Part shown: positions 50,093-59,346 of the stretch, in pieces
How positions within the stretch are numbered: position 1 is the stretch's first letter
Layout: each line of letters begins with the position of its first letter
The notes under the pieces: model-generated
The model's database searches: none
What the model was told of the DNA's origin: nothing
The model's input: the letters and a program-made list of their open reading frames with translations, nothing else
DNA from: a bacterium
Lineage (GTDB): Bacteria; Zixibacteria; MSB-5A5; CAIYYT01
DNA: 60,716 nt
Direction of reading: 5' to 3'
NCBI GenBank assembly: GCA_016708315.1
Contig: JADJGC010000013.1
Location: forward strand, 1-60,716
Made by a program: the position numbers and the translations under genes

Positions 50093-52258
50093 ATGAAGAA
50101 GTTTGAATCAATAGTCCTGGCGGGGATTAACCAGCCGGGTTTTCGTCCGCTAAAAATCCGCGAGTTTGCCAAGTTCCTTGGGATTAGTGAAAAAGACTAT
50201 GGCGACTTTCGCCGCACAGTCAAGGACATGATCCATAACGGCAAACTTGCCAAGATGCGGGGCGGCAAGATCGGAAGGGACGTCGCCGTTCGGGATACGG
50301 TTGTCGGCAAATTCACGATGACTAAATCGGGACGGGCTTTTGTCGTACCCGAAGCTGGCGGCGATGATATCGCAATTGGCGACTGGGGACTCGACACGGC
50401 TTTGCACGGTGACAAGGTCGAAGTTCGTTTGTTGCCGCAGAAACGCGATATGCGACTGAGCGGGGAGATTGTCAAAGTCATTGAGCGCGTCGACCGCGAC
50501 ATCGTCGGCAAGTATTTCCAAAGCCGGTTCCACTCGTTTGTGCTTCCGGATGATCAAAGGTTGAAGATAGAGATCCGTGTTGACCCGCCAAAGGGCACAC
50601 CACTGCGAGATGGCACCAAGGTGGTTGTCCATTTGATGGAGTGGATTGATCCCAAGGATTATCCGCGCGGGAAGATTTTGCATATCCTCGGAATGGCGGG
50701 CGACAAGGATGTCGACATCTTGTCGACAATCTACAAGTTTCGTCTGCCGATGGGATTTTCACCAAGCGTGGTTGAGGAAGCCGAGTCAATTCCCGGTGAG
50801 ATTCCGGAATCGGAAGTCAGACGACGCCTTGATCTGCGCAAGGTCGTGACTTTCACAATCGACCCTGAAGATGCCAAAGATCACGATGACGCCATTTCAA
50901 TTGAAGAGACGAAAGAAGGATTTCGCCTTGGCGTGCATATTGCTGATGTCAGCCACTATGTGCGCACAGCGAGCAAGCTGGACAAGGAAGCGCGATCCCG
51001 CACGGCTTCGGCGTATTTGGTTGACCGCGTACTGCCGATGTTGCCGGAGCGATTGTCGAATGACCTGTGCTCACTGAAGGAAAAGGTCGACCGGTTGACG
51101 ATGAGTGCGATGATCGATCTGGACAATTCGGGGAATGTGATCCGGTACAAGTTGCACGAGAGCGTGATTCGCTCCTGTGCGAAGCTGTCGTACGAACAAG
51201 TCCAGCACTACATCGATTCGGGCGAGGGGCTGGAAAAGCAGAAAAAAGTCGCCGCGACGATTCCGATCATACACAAGCTGGCAAAGCTGTTGATTCTGAA
51301 GCGCGAACAGCAGGGGTCGATTGACTTCGATCTGCCGGAGTACAAAGTCTTCGTCGACGAGATGGGGCTGGTTTCGAAGATCACCAAGCGTGAACGGAAG
51401 ATGTCGAACCGGATCATTGAAGAGTTCATGCTCTTGGCGAACAAACTGGTGGCGCAGGAGATGTTATCTAAGAATATCCCCACGCTATATCGTGTGCATC
51501 CGCCGCCGAATGAGGAGAAGCTGGCGAACTTTACGGAGTTTGCGAGGAGTTTTGGGCACACGGTTTCGTTCGGTTCGCCGCCAAAGCCGAAGTTCATTGC
51601 CGAGTTTATCAAGAGCTTGGAAGGCCGTACCGAAGCTGATCTGCTTAACGAACTGCTGGTGCGGTCGATGCAAAAGGCGACTTACACACCTGAGAACATC
51701 GGGCACTTCGGTTTGGCGTTTCCGCACTATCTGCATTTCACCTCGCCGATTCGTCGTTATCCCGACTTGATCGTGCATCGAATTCTGCGGCAGGTTCTCA
51801 ACGGCGAATTCAAGTCATCACAGGGCGGAGCGTTGAAGGGTTCGCTTGAGCGCATCGGCAAGCACTGCACTGAGCAGGAAATGGTGATTATGGAAGCCGA
51901 GCGCGAGACGATTTCGATCAAGCAAGCGGAGTACTTGTCGCGGCAACTGGGCGAGATTTTCGAGGGCGTTATCAGCGGGATGCTGGGATTCGGATTCTTT
52001 GTGCGCCTGAATGACGTCGGTGCTGAAGGGATGGTGCGATTGGCGAGTCTGGAAGACGATTTTTATTCGATTGATGTCAATCGCTATCTCATTACCGGCA
52101 AACGCACCGGACGCAAGTATCATCTTGGGGACAAGGTGCGCGTGCAAGTCGCAACGGTTTCCACGGAAAACGGCCAGATTGATTTTCGTTTGATACAGGA
52201 TCATATCAAACCGCGCGTTTCAGCGCATTCATATCGCAATCGCAAGAGATGGAGGTAG
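50093..52258 (+). CDS. rnr: Ribonuclease R
   Basis: The 721-residue exoribonuclease has an N-terminal winged-helix-like region (residues 1-60) and cold-shock/OB domains (65-230). The RNB catalytic domain has DPEDAKDHDDAISIEE (about 257-272, metal-binding aspartates), LPMLPERLSNDLCSLKE and HFTSPIRRYPDLIVHR. A C-terminal S1 domain (EIFEGVISGMLGFGFFVRLND) and a short basic tail follow. It degrades structured RNA 3' to 5' in the cytoplasm. The ATG sits directly after a -10 box with no ribosome-binding site, suggesting leaderless translation. The next gene follows after 6 bases. Confidence 0.95.
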   Translation: MKKFESIVLAGINQPGFRPLKIREFAKFLGISEKDYGDFRRTVKDMIHNGKLAKMRGGKIGRDVAVRDTVVGKFTMTKSGRAFVVPEAGGDDIAIGDWGLDTALHGDKVEVRLLPQKRDMRLSGEIVKVIERVDRDIVGKYFQSRFHSFVLPDDQRLKIEIRVDPPKGTPLRDGTKVVVHLMEWIDPKDYPRGKILHILGMAGDKDVDILSTIYKFRLPMGFSPSVVEEAESIPGEIPESEVRRRLDLRKVVTFTIDPEDAKDHDDAISIEETKEGFRLGVHIADVSHYVRTASKLDKEARSRTASAYLVDRVLPMLPERLSNDLCSLKEKVDRLTMSAMIDLDNSGNVIRYKLHESVIRSCAKLSYEQVQHYIDSGEGLEKQKKVAATIPIIHKLAKLLILKREQQGSIDFDLPEYKVFVDEMGLVSKITKRERKMSNRIIEEFMLLANKLVAQEMLSKNIPTLYRVHPPPNEEKLANFTEFARSFGHTVSFGSPPKPKFIAEFIKSLEGRTEADLLNELLVRSMQKATYTPENIGHFGLAFPHYLHFTSPIRRYPDLIVHRILRQVLNGEFKSSQGGALKGSLERIGKHCTEQEMVIMEAERETISIKQAEYLSRQLGEIFEGVISGMLGFGFFVRLNDVGAEGMVRLASLEDDFYSIDVNRYLITGKRTGRKYHLGDKVRVQVATVSTENGQIDFRLIQDHIKPRVSAHSYRNRKRWR

Positions 52259-52264
52259 GCGCGA

Positions 52265-53527
52265 ATGGAGTATCGTCTGCTCGCGGTCACATCACACAAC
52301 CGACTTGGTGAGATTCTTGAAGGATTACATATTAGCGATGTCGAGATCAGCTATGCCGACAGCATATCGCAGGCGCTTCAGCAACTCGCGGCGAATCGCA
52401 TTCGTTTTATTGCACTGGATTTTGAAGCGCTGGGTTCCGAGGCAATTCCATTCCTGAAGCGGCTCCATCGGATTTCGCCTTTGACGGATATAGTTCTTTT
52501 CTCCGAAGACTCGACGTTTGATGAACTGGTCATTGACTGCGTCATTGACAAAAATTTGCCTAACGATCAGATTCACGCCGAAATAATCGAAGCGATTGAC
52601 CGTCGCAAGTTGCTTGATGATGCTGGAATGTTTGGACATTCGCGGAGCTTACGCGATTCAGCGACGCGCATAAAGCAAGTAGCGCCGACCGATATCTCCG
52701 TGCTGGTGATGGGTCCTTCGGGCACCGGTAAGGAGCTGATAACGCGGTCGATTCACGCGAATTCGCCGCGCCGGAATAATGAGTACATTTCAATAAACTG
52801 CGCTTCGATACCGGAGAATCTGCTTGAGTCGGAATTATTCGGCTATGAGAAGGGCGCTTTCACCGGCGCAGACAGGACACAGCCGGGGTTGCTGCAGCAG
52901 GCACATAAGGGGACGCTGTTTCTTGACGAAATCGGCGAATTGCATCCGCACCTGCAGGCGAAGCTGCTGCGGGCGATTGATTTGTCGGAACGGCCCGAGG
53001 ACATACTGCCGATAGTTGCCCATTTGATGGGGCGGCTCAAGAGCAAGGTGCATTTCTCGCCGGAGGCAACGGAACTGCTGCTCAAGTACGGTTGGCCGGG
53101 CAATGTCCGCGAGTTGACCAATTTCCTTCAGCGTTTGTTGATCACCGCACCGCAGGGGGAGATTTCGCGTGAAACAGTGGCGGCGCTTCTGGACAAGCAC
53201 CGTGTCGATGACCGCTCACTGCCGGTGGTGACCGGAATAACCGCGGAAGAATCGGGATACCGGCTGATCTATCAGGCTTTGTTGAATCTTGCCAACGAAG
53301 TGATTGACTTAAAGCGGCTGATTACTGAACGTATTGATGGACATGTTCGTCCAACTAACGAAGTTGCGCAGGCGTCGCATGACAGCGGCGATCTTGAAGC
53401 GATGGAAGAGAAGATGATTCGCGATACTTTGGATCGCGTGGACGGCAACCGCAAGCGCGCCGCCGACATTCTGGGTATCGGCGAGCGAACACTGTATCGC
53501 AAATTGAAGAAGTATAATCTGACATGA
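52265..53527 (+). CDS. Sigma-54-type transcriptional regulator with incomplete AAA+ domain
   Basis: The 420-residue NtrC-family protein starts with a degenerate receiver-like domain (1-120; the N-terminal acidic pair is missing although an Asp remains in ALDFEALG). The AAA+ domain follows: Walker A GPSGTGKE (about 149), GAFTGA (about 197), Walker B GTLFLDEIGEL (about 218). Directly after LLRAIDL the sequence jumps to ERPEDILPIVAHL. About 55 residues holding sensor I and the FREDLYYRL arginine-finger segment are missing, in frame. The C-terminus has a Fis-type helix-turn-helix (KRAADILGIGERTLYRKLKKY). ATPase activity is doubtful. Confidence 0.88.
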   Translation: MEYRLLAVTSHNRLGEILEGLHISDVEISYADSISQALQQLAANRIRFIALDFEALGSEAIPFLKRLHRISPLTDIVLFSEDSTFDELVIDCVIDKNLPNDQIHAEIIEAIDRRKLLDDAGMFGHSRSLRDSATRIKQVAPTDISVLVMGPSGTGKELITRSIHANSPRRNNEYISINCASIPENLLESELFGYEKGAFTGADRTQPGLLQQAHKGTLFLDEIGELHPHLQAKLLRAIDLSERPEDILPIVAHLMGRLKSKVHFSPEATELLLKYGWPGNVRELTNFLQRLLITAPQGEISRETVAALLDKHRVDDRSLPVVTGITAEESGYRLIYQALLNLANEVIDLKRLITERIDGHVRPTNEVAQASHDSGDLEAMEEKMIRDTLDRVDGNRKRAADILGIGERTLYRKLKKYNLT

Positions 53528-53543
53528 TCTAAAGAAGGATCAG

Positions 53544-55121
53544 ATGACAAAGTGGGTAGTGGCGATGGTCTTTGTGATTTTCGCCACGGGCAACAGCTTT
53601 CCGATATTTTTCACCGACCAGTCGTACCGCTCGCTGGAGCAGCTTGATGAGGCTCTGGCCAATGGCGAGATAACGCAGGAGTACTATGATGAGGCGGTGG
53701 ATGTGTTTGCAACGATTTTTGGATCAAACGTTTTCCCAAGGGACTCGCTTCCCCAAACCGTACCGATGCAAGAAGGCAATCGATCCCTTCCAGAATGGAG
53801 GTACTCAGCTGCATATAGACAGGAATTTGGATCCGAATATAACTCGACGCGATATGATCGCCTTCGAGTTGAAGCAAGTCTCTTTCGTGGCCGAGTAGTC
53901 ACAAAGGGGGGACTAGTAACCGAAAAGAGGACTGGGGAGTCATATCTGGTCCATTCGTATTCGTTTTTGATCAAACGTAGGGCTCTGCAGATTCGATTCG
54001 GAGGAATCTCCCCACAGTATGCCAGTGGGGTAACTGTCGGGAATTCTGGATACCATCGCGATCTTCGCAAAAACGGGGATTTTGGCTCGAGTATTCTATT
54101 TCCTATTCGGCATCAGAAGAATGGTATTGCGATCACAGAACAATATCACAGGTCCACTGTTGCGGCATTTGTTTCGCGATTAGAGGGGGATAGATTTTAC
54201 ATTCAGAGCGTTGGCGGTGACTTCACAATGACAGAGGGTTGGGCCGATTTCGGCCTCGCAACTCTCCATCAGAAGATTGGGAAATTTGGTTCCAGTTCGC
54301 GTATGCTTCACTTTCTAGCGCCGCATTTTCGGAAAAGTCGCTTTACTCGAAGTCTCACAGCCGAATCATCATTTCAAATCGACGGCGCAGCGGCACATGT
54401 GTTGCAATACGAATTCAGCTCCAAGAAGCAATCGCAATCCTACATCCTCTTCAGCTACGGGTCGAACTACCAGAATCTCGAATCTGGTGGGTACGCGTAT
54501 TCCGACTACGATGATGCCGCGATTGACGGGGTCGGCCTCGAATATCGCGAGAAACGGGCAGGGAGACGAGGTGTAGCAATCGAACAGACTTTTCGTTTCA
54601 CGACCGAAAAGCTTACCGCCCAACTTGTCCGCTGGGAGAACCGATTGGATGACCGCCAATGCATAGCAGGGCGCTTCACCATTGAGCAATTCAGTCGCTT
54701 CCCAATTCTGAATCGACTACGCATTCAAGCTATCTACCAGAATCTTGACATTGAGCATGACACCGACACACGCAAAATAATCAGCGTCACGACGAAATTG
54801 ATGACTTCCGGGGTATTCATCTACGAGAATCAGCACAAGATCGAACAGAGGGTGCTGGATTCATCGAAGAAGTACCCGTTTCGAAGTCGCCACGATCTCA
54901 CTTGGAAGATCAGTGAAGACCTCGAGTCAATTGCCATGATCAATTACTACGACAGCGACCTCAATTCAGCGAACGATAACCAACTGACCTTTGCAGTTGG
55001 TCAAGAGATTGATACCGGACGTGACATGCGTTTTGCAGGCCGGGTGCAAACGCGATATCGATTCGTGACACAGAAGCTCGACAATTGGGAACTACGCATC
55101 AATCTCGAAGTCATCATCTGA
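53544..55121 (+). CDS. Putative outer-membrane beta-barrel protein
   Basis: The 525-residue product has a signal peptide (VVAMVFVIFATGNSFP). A short helical motif (YRSLEQLDEALANGEITQEYYDEAVDVF) follows. About 450 residues of alternating strands come next, rich in Arg, Tyr and Ser, ending in a strand (LDNWELRINLEVII). The small helical motif resembles a linker seen near periplasmic anchors, but I do not recognise a family. The gene sits between the sigma-54-type regulator and the lamin-tail protein. Codon use looks slightly more AT-rich than neighbours in its middle part, which could be chance. Confidence 0.6.
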   Translation: MTKWVVAMVFVIFATGNSFPIFFTDQSYRSLEQLDEALANGEITQEYYDEAVDVFATIFGSNVFPRDSLPQTVPMQEGNRSLPEWRYSAAYRQEFGSEYNSTRYDRLRVEASLFRGRVVTKGGLVTEKRTGESYLVHSYSFLIKRRALQIRFGGISPQYASGVTVGNSGYHRDLRKNGDFGSSILFPIRHQKNGIAITEQYHRSTVAAFVSRLEGDRFYIQSVGGDFTMTEGWADFGLATLHQKIGKFGSSSRMLHFLAPHFRKSRFTRSLTAESSFQIDGAAAHVLQYEFSSKKQSQSYILFSYGSNYQNLESGGYAYSDYDDAAIDGVGLEYREKRAGRRGVAIEQTFRFTTEKLTAQLVRWENRLDDRQCIAGRFTIEQFSRFPILNRLRIQAIYQNLDIEHDTDTRKIISVTTKLMTSGVFIYENQHKIEQRVLDSSKKYPFRSRHDLTWKISEDLESIAMINYYDSDLNSANDNQLTFAVGQEIDTGRDMRFAGRVQTRYRFVTQKLDNWELRINLEVII

Positions 55122-55248
55122 TTCCTGCAAATTCGCCTTGACACCATTCTCCGCGCTTTGTAATCTACGTGGGCAAAAAGGTAGATATTTAACTTCAAGG
55201 CAGATTGTGTTTTCAAGAATGCCGGCAAAACTGTGCCGATGTTTCTCC

Positions 55249-56403
55249 ATGGATTTGGGATGTTGCCTGTCGCTGTTGATCGGAGTGTTGCTCCTGTCAC
55301 CGGCAGTAGGGGTCGGCGCCGGGCGACTGGTCATCAATGAGATCATGATCAACGAGCCGGGGAGCGAGACCTCGCTGGAGTGGGTCGAGTTGTTTAATGC
55401 CGGCACCGACTCGCTTGATCTTAAGGACTACATCTTCATAGAAGCCGCCGACACCACACGCTTCGCCAAGCGTTGGCTGCAATCGCGTGAGTTTGTGGTG
55501 CTTGCACGCAAGCCGGTATCCGCTGATGGGACGGCGTCATTTGAGCAGCAATGGGGAAACGGGTCAAATGTGTGGGGCGACGACTCGCTCGAAAATTACC
55601 TGCTTCTGCCTGCCAAGATGTCGCTGCGCAATTCCAACGACTCGGTGACAATTGTCGAGCTGCCGACGGGAAGAGCGGAAAGTGTCAAGTGGGCATCGTC
55701 TCCACCCGACGGTGTGAGTCTCGAACGAGTCAATTCCGGCACCGATGCCACAGCGAAGAATTTCAAACAATGCAATGCCGCAAGCCATTCGACTCCCGGC
55801 AGGGTCAATTCGGTCGTTGCCAAGATGCGCGATTGGGGATTCAACGAGGATGACTGCGAAATCTTCGTGCCGCCAAATTCGGAGACGCCGATTGAGATTC
55901 GCCTGGCGATTCGCAATTGCGGTCAGTCGATTCTTGAGAGGCAGGCGGGTACGATCGTTCATGATTTGGACTTCGACGGAGAGTACAGTATCGCGGATTC
56001 AGTGACGGAGTTTGAGATTGAAGCGCTTCTCCCGGACTCGGAGCTTATTGCAATAATCTCGTTCGCAGAAAAAAGGGGGCGGCATTCATACATCATTCGA
56101 TTGCCCGATGACGACGACAACACCAATAACGAGGTTCGCTTCGAGTGTGTGATCGGCGCGTTTGCGCGGGAGATGTTGATCAGCGAGATCATGAATGTAA
56201 GTGCAGATTCGTCGGGTTGTGAGTGGATTGAGGCACAGAACGTCGTTGCGTACAGCATATCGCTCAAGGGCTGGTCACTGGAAATCGACGGCAGAGCAAC
56301 GGCACTGGACAGTCTCGGCGAGGTTGAGCCGAAGAGAGAATCATACTGTGCGAGGACAGCGTTTGTTTTCGCGCAGGCTATTCCGGTACGGGTTGCCGGT
56401 TGA
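55249..56403 (+). CDS. Lamin-tail-domain surface protein, N-terminal part (frameshifted)
   Basis: After a signal peptide (CCLSLLIGVLLLSPAVGVGAG) comes a lamin-tail (LTD) domain with the pattern RLVINEIMINEPGSETSLEWVELFN...DLKDYIFIEA. A Gly/Asp-rich Ig-like segment follows, then a second LTD start (MLISEIMNVSADSSGCEWIEAQNV). The frame is lost near 56352; the last ~15 residues (ARTAFVFAQAIPVRVAG) are out-of-frame. The correct reading continues in the next entry (DSVCFRAGYSGTGCRLIQPATW). Start: ATG 55249 is chosen for the signal peptide; ATG 55219 is an alternative. Confidence 0.75.
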   Translation: MDLGCCLSLLIGVLLLSPAVGVGAGRLVINEIMINEPGSETSLEWVELFNAGTDSLDLKDYIFIEAADTTRFAKRWLQSREFVVLARKPVSADGTASFEQQWGNGSNVWGDDSLENYLLLPAKMSLRNSNDSVTIVELPTGRAESVKWASSPPDGVSLERVNSGTDATAKNFKQCNAASHSTPGRVNSVVAKMRDWGFNEDDCEIFVPPNSETPIEIRLAIRNCGQSILERQAGTIVHDLDFDGEYSIADSVTEFEIEALLPDSELIAIISFAEKRGRHSYIIRLPDDDDNTNNEVRFECVIGAFAREMLISEIMNVSADSSGCEWIEAQNVVAYSISLKGWSLEIDGRATALDSLGEVEPKRESYCARTAFVFAQAIPVRVAG

Positions 56404-58538
56404 TTCAGCCGGCGACGTGGCGTTCGCTTGGAAATACTCAAGGCGCAATTGCACTACGGATGCATCTTGGCGCGCTGTCGGATAGCGTCGAATATCGCGG
56501 CGCTATCGAAGCTGGTCGAAGCTGGGAGCGTGATTTCGACTCGACCGGCACGGCATTCGAGTCGCTGTTCTATCGGTCAACTGCGATTTGCAGAAGTACA
56601 CCTTGCAACGACAATTCGGCTCGCCCGGTGCCGGTGGCGGTCGATATCGCGTTTGTGCCGGGGAGCTTGAGACTGGAATGCGACAGTGTGGGTGTAACGA
56701 CCATTGCTGCCTCGTTTTGGCTGGTGAATTACGGATATCGCGAATCAGGTGCAGCAGCAGTGCATGTCTTTGATGATGCCGACCGCGATGGAGTCGGTTC
56801 GGCGAGTGAATGGATGCTTGACTATCAGGGTGAAGCATTAGCTGGTGGTGATTCGGCAGAGGTTACGCTTTCAATCTCGGCGAACACTGGGCGTCACAGA
56901 ATCATCTTTCAACTCGATGATGACGAGGTACTGGCGAACAACATCGCGACTGGCGAGATCACTGTGGGCCCAATAACGCGCGAAGTTGTCATCACCGAGT
57001 TTCTCGCCGACCCAACGGGGGAATTGGAAAGCGAGTGGATTGAGATCCGCAATGTAGCAGCTTATCCAATCGATTTGAGCGGCTGGAAAGTCGGCGATTT
57101 GTCGCATCAGAATTTGATGGAGGCTGCACCGATTCTTGAGCCGGGAGAATATTGCGTTATCGCACAAGATAAGATTGCCTTCACCGGATACTATGGCAAT
57201 TCCTGTCAACCGCTTTTCTGCAAGAGCTGGAGCAGTCTTAACAATGGCGGCGACTGCATAGTCCTGCGCGACGAATTCGGCACGATCTCCGACAGTGTGA
57301 GCTACTCAGGCGGTGCAGGGGAGAATCGATCGCTCGAGCTAAATGAAGCGGCAGTGCCGGGGCTTCCCCATTGGAATCCGTCGCGAAGCACGACCGGGTC
57401 GACGCCATGCGGAGCAAATTCGGTATTGCCGGCACCGGCGGCACACGACGCAGGATTCGTCGAGAATGGCATGACGATTCGCAAGGACTCTCTCGACGCA
57501 GAACTCATTCACTTCACAATCGATGTAGCGAACTACGGTTATCTGAAGCTCGAACGAACGTCGATTGACATCTTTGATGATAGAAATCACAACGGCGTGC
57601 CGGATGACGATGAACTCCTCACGACTGTCGAGACGGGATCGATTGAGTCCGGCGACACGACAACGGTCGCATTCTCGCTGCAAATTCCCACCGGGCGACA
57701 CAGGCTAATATCTCGCCTTCCCGATGACGAAGCCGTTGACAACAACATGTGTCGGGTCGAGATCAGCACGGGTACGCTGCTACGCGAGATCATAGTCACG
57801 GAATTCCTCGCTGATCCGACCGGCGAATTGGAGAGCGAGTGGATCGAGATCAGAAATGTGAGTGGACGTACAATTGACTTTCGAGGCTGGTCTTGTGGCG
57901 ATCTTGCGACTCAACATGCGGTCGAATTGAGCCGCACGTTGGCACCGGATGAGTACGCGATCCTGGCACAGGATAGCGCGGCATTTGCGTCGTTTTATGG
58001 CGACGGTTGCGCAATCATTGCCCTCTCAAGTTGGAGCAGTCTGAACAATGGAGGCGACTGTATTGTCCTTTGCGACGAATTCGGGACGATTTCCGACAGC
58101 GTCAGCTACTCAGACGGCGCCGGCGAGAATCGTTCGATCGAGCGCAATGAGTCGGCGATTGAGGCGGCCTCGTGGTATCCGTCAACATCGCTGTCCGGCG
58201 CGACGCCGTGCGGAGCGAATTCAGTGTCGGCAGAATACAGCGGAGCAACCTCGTTTGTGTTGCTGCATCGGGTGTTCGCGCCAACGGCAGGGGAGGAATT
58301 GCATTTCGCGATTCAGTGTCCACCGGCATCGAGGTTCACTATTGAGGTGTTCGACATGGTGGGTCGGCGACAGCGCGTGATCGCCGACGATAAGTATTTT
58401 TCATCGGGCGAGTCCTCCTATGACGGACTCTCCGATTTCTATTCACATCTTCCGGTCGGCGCATACATAATCAAAGTTGAATCGGAAGATGGATCCTTCT
58501 CGCAGAAAGCGGGCTTCGCAGTTGCGCCGCCGAAGTGA
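56400..58538 (+). CDS. Lamin-tail-domain surface protein, C-terminal part
   Basis: Continuation of the previous gene: two further LTD modules with nearly identical cores (EFLADPTGELESEWIEI at about 56997 and again at about 57800, and SWSSLNNGGDCIVL at about 57226 and 58032). Each alternates with a CARDB-like Ig segment (VFDDADRDGVGSASE, IFDDRNHNGVPDDDE). The C-terminal ~95 residues are a FlgD/T9SS-type Ig module (FTIEVFDMVGRRQRVI...LPVGAYIIKVE), as in many FCB surface proteins, where it can act as a sorting signal. Repaired protein: 55249-58538, about 1095 residues. Probably secreted or surface-displayed. Confidence 0.8.
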   Translation: MIQPATWRSLGNTQGAIALRMHLGALSDSVEYRGAIEAGRSWERDFDSTGTAFESLFYRSTAICRSTPCNDNSARPVPVAVDIAFVPGSLRLECDSVGVTTIAASFWLVNYGYRESGAAAVHVFDDADRDGVGSASEWMLDYQGEALAGGDSAEVTLSISANTGRHRIIFQLDDDEVLANNIATGEITVGPITREVVITEFLADPTGELESEWIEIRNVAAYPIDLSGWKVGDLSHQNLMEAAPILEPGEYCVIAQDKIAFTGYYGNSCQPLFCKSWSSLNNGGDCIVLRDEFGTISDSVSYSGGAGENRSLELNEAAVPGLPHWNPSRSTTGSTPCGANSVLPAPAAHDAGFVENGMTIRKDSLDAELIHFTIDVANYGYLKLERTSIDIFDDRNHNGVPDDDELLTTVETGSIESGDTTTVAFSLQIPTGRHRLISRLPDDEAVDNNMCRVEISTGTLLREIIVTEFLADPTGELESEWIEIRNVSGRTIDFRGWSCGDLATQHAVELSRTLAPDEYAILAQDSAAFASFYGDGCAIIALSSWSSLNNGGDCIVLCDEFGTISDSVSYSDGAGENRSIERNESAIEAASWYPSTSLSGATPCGANSVSAEYSGATSFVLLHRVFAPTAGEELHFAIQCPPASRFTIEVFDMVGRRQRVIADDKYFSSGESSYDGLSDFYSHLPVGAYIIKVESEDGSFSQKAGFAVAPPK

Positions 58539-59346
58539 GTTCTTTCTGCTCGTCGGATTTGCTCTGGCGGTTCTAACGACTCAGGACGTATTCGCGGAAT
58601 TGCCGCGCGGATCGATCTCTTCATTCGCATTGGGAGGCACGCCGAATCTCGTATCAGCGGGACCGCTGGACATGGCAATCAATCCGGCGCTGGCGAGTTG
58701 TTCGACTTATGCCGTCGAAGTGCTGGCCTCGCGTCTGCATGAGATGAGCGATTTCGATGTCGCGGCAGGGGCGGCACAATACAACTATCGATGCTGGTCG
58801 GTCGGGTTGGTTGTCAACCAGTTGGTAGGGCTTGACTACTATGCCGAACGGAATCTGCTGGTGGCGGCTTCAGTTTCGCCGCATCGAATCTGGCGATTGG
58901 GAGTTGGAATCGAACATCGACGCCTTGAATTCGGCGAGGGCTACGGCACGGTTTCGACGGTCGCGGCATCGTGCGGATTGATGGTCAGACTTAACGACAA
59001 GGCGGCAATTGCCTTGTCAGGGTTGAATATCAACCGTCCCAAATTCGATTCGGATGATGATCCGCTGCCGTTAGCAGGGCAGATTGCGGCGACATACATT
59101 GCCAATTCGACGCTGACAATCGTGTTTGCGCATCAGATTGAAGAGCGATATCCCGACCGGTTTTGCATCGGGCAGCAAGTCACAATCGTAAAGGACGTGG
59201 ATATGTTGATCGGGATGACGACCGAACCCTTTGAAATTTCCGGCGGATTAAGCCTCAAACTACGCGGTTTTAACTTTGAATATGCGTACCGTAACAATGT
59301 ATATTTGGGCGGTACTCATCGCGTAGGTTTGAGGTTTAGTCGCTGA
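58489..59346 (+). CDS. PorV-like outer-membrane protein
   Basis: The 285-residue product starts with a basic segment and membrane-directed signal (FFLLVGFALAVLTTQDVFA). FALGGTPNLVSAGPLDMAINPALAS follows, the layout of PorV/UPF0164-type barrels that in FCB bacteria help secrete proteins. The remainder is strand-rich and ends in RVGLRFSR. It overlaps the lamin-tail gene by 50 bases. The lamin-tail protein has a T9SS-like end, so a role in its export or anchoring is an attractive inference, not proven by any T9SS core gene here. ATG 58489 chosen over TTG 58477. Confidence 0.65.
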   Translation: MDPSRRKRASQLRRRSEFFLLVGFALAVLTTQDVFAELPRGSISSFALGGTPNLVSAGPLDMAINPALASCSTYAVEVLASRLHEMSDFDVAAGAAQYNYRCWSVGLVVNQLVGLDYYAERNLLVAASVSPHRIWRLGVGIEHRRLEFGEGYGTVSTVAASCGLMVRLNDKAAIALSGLNINRPKFDSDDDPLPLAGQIAATYIANSTLTIVFAHQIEERYPDRFCIGQQVTIVKDVDMLIGMTTEPFEISGGLSLKLRGFNFEYAYRNNVYLGGTHRVGLRFSR

